A stretch of DNA of 8,758 nucleotides from Clostridiales bacterium (GTDB lineage Bacteria; Bacillota; Clostridia; Oscillospirales; CAG-272): assembly GCA_018370615.1 (NCBI GenBank), contig JAGZAC010000054.1:1-8758 (forward strand), read 5' to 3'. Below the pieces are notes generated by a model. It saw nothing but the letters and a program-made list of their open reading frames with translations. It was not told the origin of the DNA and did no database searches. The position numbers and the translations under genes were made by a program. Positions 5,124 through 8,758 of this stretch are shown in pieces. Each line of letters starts with the position of its first letter. Position 1 is the first letter of the stretch.

Positions 5124-5570
5124 ATGAAGCTCCATGAACTTTCACCGGCACCAGGCTCTGTAAAACAGGTATGGCGCAAAGGCAGAGGACCTGGAAGCGG
5201 CAACGGCAAAACTGCCGGCAAAGGCCATAAGGGTCAGAATGCCCGTAGCGGCGGCGGTGTGCGCCTCGGCTTTGAAGGCGGTCAGCTGCCCCTTTACAGA
5301 AAGCTTCCCAAAAGAGGCTTTAACAACATTCGTTTTGCAACACAGTATGCGATAGTAAATATCGGAACGCTCAACGAAAAGTTTGCAGACGGTGATACGG
5401 TCAATCTGGAAACCCTGCTGGACAGAAAAATTGTCCGCAAGGGCTTGGATGGACTGAAGGTGCTGGGAAGCGGCGAACTCACCAAGAAATTAACTGTTGT
5501 GGCGTCTGTCTTTTCAGGCACGGCAAAGGAAAAGATTGAAGCGGCAGGTGGAAAGGCCGAGGTGAAGTAA
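5124..5570 (+). CDS. rplO: 50S ribosomal protein L15
   Basis: L15 is a late-assembly 50S protein with a long glycine-rich extension that threads into 23S rRNA. The 148-residue product begins MKLHELSPAPGSVK, then shows the glycine/basic extension GRGPGSGNGKTAGKGHKGQ (20-38) and GGGVRLGFEGGQLPLYRKLP (43-62), followed by the globular C-terminal domain. Length is normal. A strong AGGAGG lies seven bases before the ATG. Its last codons contain the GAGGTG that serves secY. Confidence 0.99.
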   Translation: MKLHELSPAPGSVKQVWRKGRGPGSGNGKTAGKGHKGQNARSGGGVRLGFEGGQLPLYRKLPKRGFNNIRFATQYAIVNIGTLNEKFADGDTVNLETLLDRKIVRKGLDGLKVLGSGELTKKLTVVASVFSGTAKEKIEAAGGKAEVK

Positions 5571-5571
5571 G

Positions 5572-6873
5572 GTGTTCCAGACCATCAAAAACGCTTGGAA
5601 AATCGACGATCTGCGCAGAAAGATCGTATTTGCGCTGTTTATTTTGCTGCTGTACAGAATCGGGGCACAGATTCCCGTGCCCTTTCTCACGGCGGATCTG
5701 GCGGCAAGCATGAATGCGCAGACGGAAGGCTCCATTCTCCAGTATATGAATATCCTGTCTGGCGGCGCGTTCTCACAGGCGACGCTGTTTGCACTGGGTA
5801 TTTCACCCTACATTACTGCATCCATCGTTATTCAGCTGCTTACCGTTGCCATTCCTCCTCTGGAGCGCCTTGCAAAAGAGGGAGAAGATGGCAGAAAGAA
5901 GCTCAACCAGATCACCCGGTACGTCACCGTGGCGCTGGCGCTTCTTACGGCAGTCGGGTACTATTTCATGCTTCGGGGCTATGATTATCTGACCGACACC
6001 GGCGTATTTGCCGCTGTTGTCATCATTGCCTGCTACTGTGCCGGCTCATCGCTTGTCATGTGGCTGGCGGAGAAAATCAACGAAAGCGGTATCGGTAACG
6101 GTATCTCTCTCATCCTGTTTGCAAACATCGTTTCCAGAGGCCCCAGCATTGTGGCAACCCTGTGGAACTATGCTGCCGGCAACGTAGACGGAACTCCCCA
6201 GTGGCTGGGTATCATCATCGCTGTGGCAGCCATTGTCATCGGTATCCTGATGGTAATGCTGATTGTGTTTATCACCAATTCCGAACGCCGTCTGCCTGTG
6301 CAGTATGCAAAGAAGGTAGTGGGACGGAAGATGTACGGCGGTCAGAACTCTACTCTGCCCATCAAGCTGAACAACACCGGCGTTATGCCGATCATCTTCG
6401 CAAGCTCTATTGTCAGCATTCCCGCAACTATCGGTATGTTTGTAGATTACTCAGGTTCTGCGTTCTGGACAGGATTCTTCAATTTGTTTGACAGCGGTTC
6501 CGTTGTCTATGCGATTCTCACGTTCCTGCTTATCATCGCATTTGCATATTTCTACATTTTGATTTCCTTTAATCCGGTAGAAGTATCCAACAATCTGAAG
6601 AAAAACGGCGGATCCATTCCCGGCATCCGTCCCGGAAAGCCCACTTCTGATTACATCAAGCGGGTACTGAACAGAATCACGCTGATCGGCGCAATTTTCC
6701 TGGGCTTTATCGCCGTGTTCCCAATGATAATTAATTTGGTGTCCGGCGGAGCAATGGCAGGACTGGCCTTCGGCGGATCCTCTATTATCATCGTGGTGGG
6801 TGTAATCATTGAAACCGCACGGGAAATCGAAGGACAGATGACCATGCGCCATTACAAGGGATTCCTGGAATAA
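5572..6873 (+). CDS. secY: Preprotein translocase channel subunit SecY
   Basis: SecY is the pore of the SecYEG translocon in the cytoplasmic membrane, used with SecA for secretion and with ribosomes for membrane insertion. The 433-residue protein has about ten hydrophobic segments, starting near 18-36, with landmarks GAQIPVPFL (31-39) before the plug region, GISPYITASIVIQLL (76-90), GIGNGISLILFANI (173-186), the cytosolic loop ERRLPVQYAKK (238-248), NNTGVMPIIFA (267-277) and the C5 loop NNLKKNGGSIPGIRPGKPT (340-358) that contacts SecA and ribosomes. The start is GTG at 5572, one base after the rplO stop, with GAGGTG at 5559-5564; no in-frame ATG occurs until Met48, beyond the first membrane segment, so the GTG must be right. 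Translation is probably coupled to rplO. Confidence 0.99.
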   Translation: MFQTIKNAWKIDDLRRKIVFALFILLLYRIGAQIPVPFLTADLAASMNAQTEGSILQYMNILSGGAFSQATLFALGISPYITASIVIQLLTVAIPPLERLAKEGEDGRKKLNQITRYVTVALALLTAVGYYFMLRGYDYLTDTGVFAAVVIIACYCAGSSLVMWLAEKINESGIGNGISLILFANIVSRGPSIVATLWNYAAGNVDGTPQWLGIIIAVAAIVIGILMVMLIVFITNSERRLPVQYAKKVVGRKMYGGQNSTLPIKLNNTGVMPIIFASSIVSIPATIGMFVDYSGSAFWTGFFNLFDSGSVVYAILTFLLIIAFAYFYILISFNPVEVSNNLKKNGGSIPGIRPGKPTSDYIKRVLNRITLIGAIFLGFIAVFPMIINLVSGGAMAGLAFGGSSIIIVVGVIIETAREIEGQMTMRHYKGFLE

Positions 6874-6892
6874 AAAGCAGGAAAGGTCCAAA

Positions 6893-6911
6893 GGGCTGGA
6901 GAACCCGGCCC
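6893..6911 (+). other. Stem-loop in the secY-adk gap
   Basis: GGGCTGG (6893-6899) pairs with CCGGCCC (6905-6911) around AGAAC, seven pairs including one T-G. It is GC-rich and likely stable in RNA. It lies 30 bases before the adk start in a 67-base gap and lacks a T tract, so partial attenuation, processing or mRNA protection are only guesses. Confidence 0.4.
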
Positions 6912-6940
6912 GTACAGATGCAGAAAGGCTTGGTTACAAC

Positions 6941-7609
6941 ATGAGACCCATTCGGCTGATTCTTCTGGGGGCGCCGGGTGCCGGCAAAGGGACCCAGGCG
7001 GGCATTATCTCAGAAAAGTACAATATCCCTTCGATTTCCACTGGAGCGCTGATCCGCCAGGCCATTGCGGAGCAAACACCTCTGGGCATGAGCGCCAAAG
7101 CGTATACCGATACCGGAGCACTGGTGCCGGATGAGGTGGTAATCGGCATGATCAAGGAACGGCTCGCCCAGCCGGACTGCGCCGACGGCTTTATTCTGGA
7201 CGGTTTTCCCCGTACCGTGCCCCAGGCGCAGGCACTGGAAAAAATGGGTGTTGCCATCACGGATGTGATCAGCATCGAGGTGCCTGACGAACAGATCCAA
7301 AGACGAATGGGAGGCCGGCGTGTCTGCGGTACCTGCGGCGCCACCTTCCATGTGGAGTACAATCCTTCTCCGGCGGGGGATAGGTGCCCCTGCGGAGGCA
7401 CGCTCACCATCCGCAGTGACGACAAGGCGGCAGTGGTGGCAAGCCGACTTGCCACCTATCACAGCATGACGGAACCTCTGAAGGAGTATTATGCTGGAAA
7501 GGGACTTTTGAAAATCGTCCACGGACAGGAGCAGATTGCCGACACCACCGCCCTTACCCTGGCCGCGCTGGCAGACGAGGGGCAGGGTGGTAAGAAGGAA
7601 CTATCATGA
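6941..7609 (+). CDS. adk: Adenylate kinase, zinc-LID type
   Basis: This enzyme interconverts ATP + AMP and 2 ADP in the cytosol. The 222-residue protein has the P-loop GAPGAGKGT (10-18), the AMP-binding region STGALIR (33-39), LDGFPRT (86-92) and a long LID with cysteines at 129, 132, 149 and 151 followed by RSDD (158-161). Two details differ from the family norm: the usual STGD is STGA (A36), and the second cysteine pair is CPC rather than CXXC, one residue shorter, although GG still follows. Zinc binding by the LID is therefore likely but geometrically unusual. The ATG at 6941 has a modest GAAAGG 12 bases upstream and gives the standard N-terminus. The stop overlaps map as ATGA, so the two are translationally coupled. 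Length is at the upper end for long-form bacterial Adk. Confidence 0.97.
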   Translation: MRPIRLILLGAPGAGKGTQAGIISEKYNIPSISTGALIRQAIAEQTPLGMSAKAYTDTGALVPDEVVIGMIKERLAQPDCADGFILDGFPRTVPQAQALEKMGVAITDVISIEVPDEQIQRRMGGRRVCGTCGATFHVEYNPSPAGDRCPCGGTLTIRSDDKAAVVASRLATYHSMTEPLKEYYAGKGLLKIVHGQEQIADTTALTLAALADEGQGGKKELS

Positions 7610-8361
7610 TTTTTATTAAAAATCCTGAACAAATCAAAAAGATGCAGCACGCCGGCAGAATCACCGGCGAAGCCCTGGCACTGGCCGGGGAAGCAGTGCG
7701 GGAAGGCGTCACTACTGCGGCACTGGATAAGATTATCCGGTCTTATATCGAAAAGTGCGGCGCCCGTCCATCCTTTCTGGGATACGGCGGATTCCCCGGC
7801 AGTGCCTGCATCAGCATCAATGAGGAAGTGATCCACGGCATTCCGTCGCCGAAGCGGTACCTGAAAGAAGGGGATATTGTGAAAATCGACGTGGGCGCCT
7901 ATATCGACGGCTTCCACGGAGACAGCGCAAATACCTTCCCCGTAGGGAAAATCAGCGACGAGGCCCAGCGTCTGATCGACGCCACAAGGGAAGCCTTCCT
8001 GCGGGGCGTGCGCGCCGCAGAGGGAGAGCATGCCCGTATCGGCGACATCGGCGCCGCAGTGAACGGATATGTATCTAAGTTTGGATTTTCCGTAGTGCGC
8101 AAGTATGTAGGCCACGGCGTTGGAAAGGATCTCCACGAGGACCCCAGTGTTCCCAATTACGGAACGGTGGGACACGGTCCCCGGATCAGCCGAGGCATGG
8201 TGATTGCCATTGAACCTATGGTAAACGCAGGTGTCCCCGGCGTCATCGACCAGCCGGACGGCTGGACGGTAGTTACTGCAGACGGAAAGCTGTCCGCTCA
8301 CTATGAGCACACGGTGGCCATCACTGAGGAGGGAGCGCTGCTCCTGACCAAGGTGGACTGA
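7606..8361 (+). CDS. map: Methionine aminopeptidase, type I
   Basis: This cytosolic metalloenzyme removes the initiator methionine from nascent proteins when the second residue is small. The 251-residue product has the pita-bread fold pattern. Metal ligands are predicted at D95 (KIDVG), D106 (HGDSA), H170 (VGHGVG), E203 (AIEPM) and E234 (YEHT), with substrate-pocket histidines H78 (EVIHGIP) and H177 (LHEDP). No SEC-C or N-terminal zinc-finger extension is present, so it is the short type Ia form. The ATG overlaps the adk stop by four bases, with AAGAAGGAA upstream. All catalytic residues are present. Confidence 0.98.
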   Translation: MIFIKNPEQIKKMQHAGRITGEALALAGEAVREGVTTAALDKIIRSYIEKCGARPSFLGYGGFPGSACISINEEVIHGIPSPKRYLKEGDIVKIDVGAYIDGFHGDSANTFPVGKISDEAQRLIDATREAFLRGVRAAEGEHARIGDIGAAVNGYVSKFGFSVVRKYVGHGVGKDLHEDPSVPNYGTVGHGPRISRGMVIAIEPMVNAGVPGVIDQPDGWTVVTADGKLSAHYEHTVAITEEGALLLTKVD

Positions 8362-8364
8362 CCG

Positions 8365-8640
8365 GTGTACATGGGAGCGGTGGTCCGGAGCAAATCCGGC
8401 CGGGACAGATACAGGCTATACGTCATTGTCGGTGTTACAGAGGACGGCCGGGCGCTGATTGCCGACGGCAGACTGCACACCCTGGAGCGGCCCAAAAAGA
8501 AAAATTTGCGGCATCTGGCGGTGCAGGCGCTGGTCGGGGCAGAAGCCCTTCCTTCTTTGGACACAGACGATGCAGTATACACCTATCTGCAGGATTTTGA
8601 AAAAACGCATAAAAATCATGAAGAGACTCTGCAAAAATGA
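8365..8640 (+). CDS. KOW-domain RNA-binding protein (L14e/L6e/L27e-like)
   Basis: This small basic protein is found between map and infA in many Clostridia. Its role is not settled; the KOW domain related to the eukaryotic/archaeal L14e-type proteins suggests RNA or ribosome binding. The 91-residue product shows GAVVRSKSGRDRYRLYVIV (4-22), ALIADGRLHTLERPKKKNL (30-48), which are the two conserved blocks of the family, then an acidic variable tail. The GTG at 8365 is preferred because AAGGTGG (8350-8356) lies eight bases upstream; an ATG at 8371 is also in frame but would be 14 bases away. It begins three bases after the map stop, so it belongs to the same transcript. Residues after about 52 show no pattern I recognise. 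Confidence 0.85.
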   Translation: MYMGAVVRSKSGRDRYRLYVIVGVTEDGRALIADGRLHTLERPKKKNLRHLAVQALVGAEALPSLDTDDAVYTYLQDFEKTHKNHEETLQK

Positions 8641-8661
8641 AATGCAGTGAGAGAGAAAGTT

Positions 8662-8687
8662 TTTCGCAAGGCAAAAAGCCTGAGAAA
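8662..8687 (+). other. Imperfect stem-loop covering the infA ribosome binding site region
   Basis: AGGC (8669-8672) pairs with GCCT (8678-8681) around AAAAA, and below an interior loop TTTC (8662-8665) pairs with GAAA (8684-8687). The lower strand overlaps AAAGG (8685-8689), the only candidate ribosome binding site for infA, so pairing could reduce access. The structure is weak and may be chance. Confidence 0.25.
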
Positions 8688-8704
8688 GGTATGGATTTTA
8701 ATTT

Positions 8705-8758
8705 ATGCCAAAAGATGATGTAATCGAATTTGAAGGCGTTGTTGTGGAGGCATTGCCC
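8705..8758 (+). CDS. infA: Translation initiation factor IF-1 (3' end beyond window)
   Basis: IF-1 occupies the 30S A site during initiation and strengthens IF-2 and IF-3 action. The visible 18 residues, MPKDDVIEFEGVVVEALP, match the IF-1 N-terminus and the start of its OB-fold. The position after map and the KOW gene is as expected. The only candidate ribosome binding site, AAAGG at 8685-8689, is 15 bases from the ATG, unusually far, and no alternative in-frame start lies nearby. The rest of the gene (about 54 residues in the family) is outside the window; rpmJ usually follows. Confidence 0.95.
   Translation, partial: MPKDDVIEFEGVVVEALP

Noticed and set aside
5595..5984. 129-codon + strand frame inside secY
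   Set aside because: Alternative frame of secY without membrane segments or motifs; a shadow.
1..8758. Search for a defence, toxin-antitoxin, CRISPR or other new gene system
   Set aside because: All coding space from 1362 on is accounted for by core genes, and the left part by an IS and an ATPase remnant; no unexplained gene-sized region remains.

Overview
The right 7.5 kb of this window is a bacterial spc ribosomal-protein operon, all on the + strand, in the order rpsQ (3' part only), rplN, rplX, rplE, rpsN, rpsH, rplF, rplR, rpsE, rpmD, rplO, secY, adk, map, a small KOW-domain gene, infA (5' part only). The content suggests an anaerobic Firmicute of class Clostridia, probably a gut Oscillospiraceae/Ruminococcaceae-type organism. 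The clues are a four-cysteine 61-residue S14, a four-cysteine L24, a zinc-type adenylate kinase, a KOW protein between map and infA, strong AGGAGG ribosome binding sites, and a V-type ATPase subunit nearby. The class is an inference from gene order and protein features, not from a search.

Layout. Bases 1-807 are the right part of an IS3-family insertion sequence: a 5'-truncated OrfB transposase with a complete DDE triad, then the right terminal repeat. Bases 852 to about 1181 hold, on the - strand, the C-terminal half of V-type ATPase subunit D. A strong intrinsic terminator for + strand transcription (841-872) overlaps its 3' end. At about 1164-1181 this sequence abuts, head to head, the C-terminal half of ribosomal protein S17 (to 1289). 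Both proteins lose their N-terminal halves at the join, and roughly 18 bases there read plausibly as D on one strand and S17 on the other. This is either a real rearrangement or a chimeric join, and it is the most anomalous point of the window.

From 1362 onward every gene looks intact until infA runs off the end. Genes are tightly packed: 1-nt gaps at rplE/rpsN and rplO/secY, and an ATGA overlap at adk/map. The operon makes proteins of both ribosomal subunits, the SecY translocon channel, adenylate kinase, methionine aminopeptidase and IF-1, so it couples ribosome synthesis with secretion, nucleotide balance, N-terminal processing and initiation.

The non-coding part is more structured than expected. 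The six gaps longer than 60 nt each contain at least one stem-loop, and the 132-nt rpsN-rpsH gap contains four in a row. I found no defence system, CRISPR array, RNA gene or clearly new protein family. The candidates for something undescribed are the intergenic RNA structures and the S17/ATPase junction.
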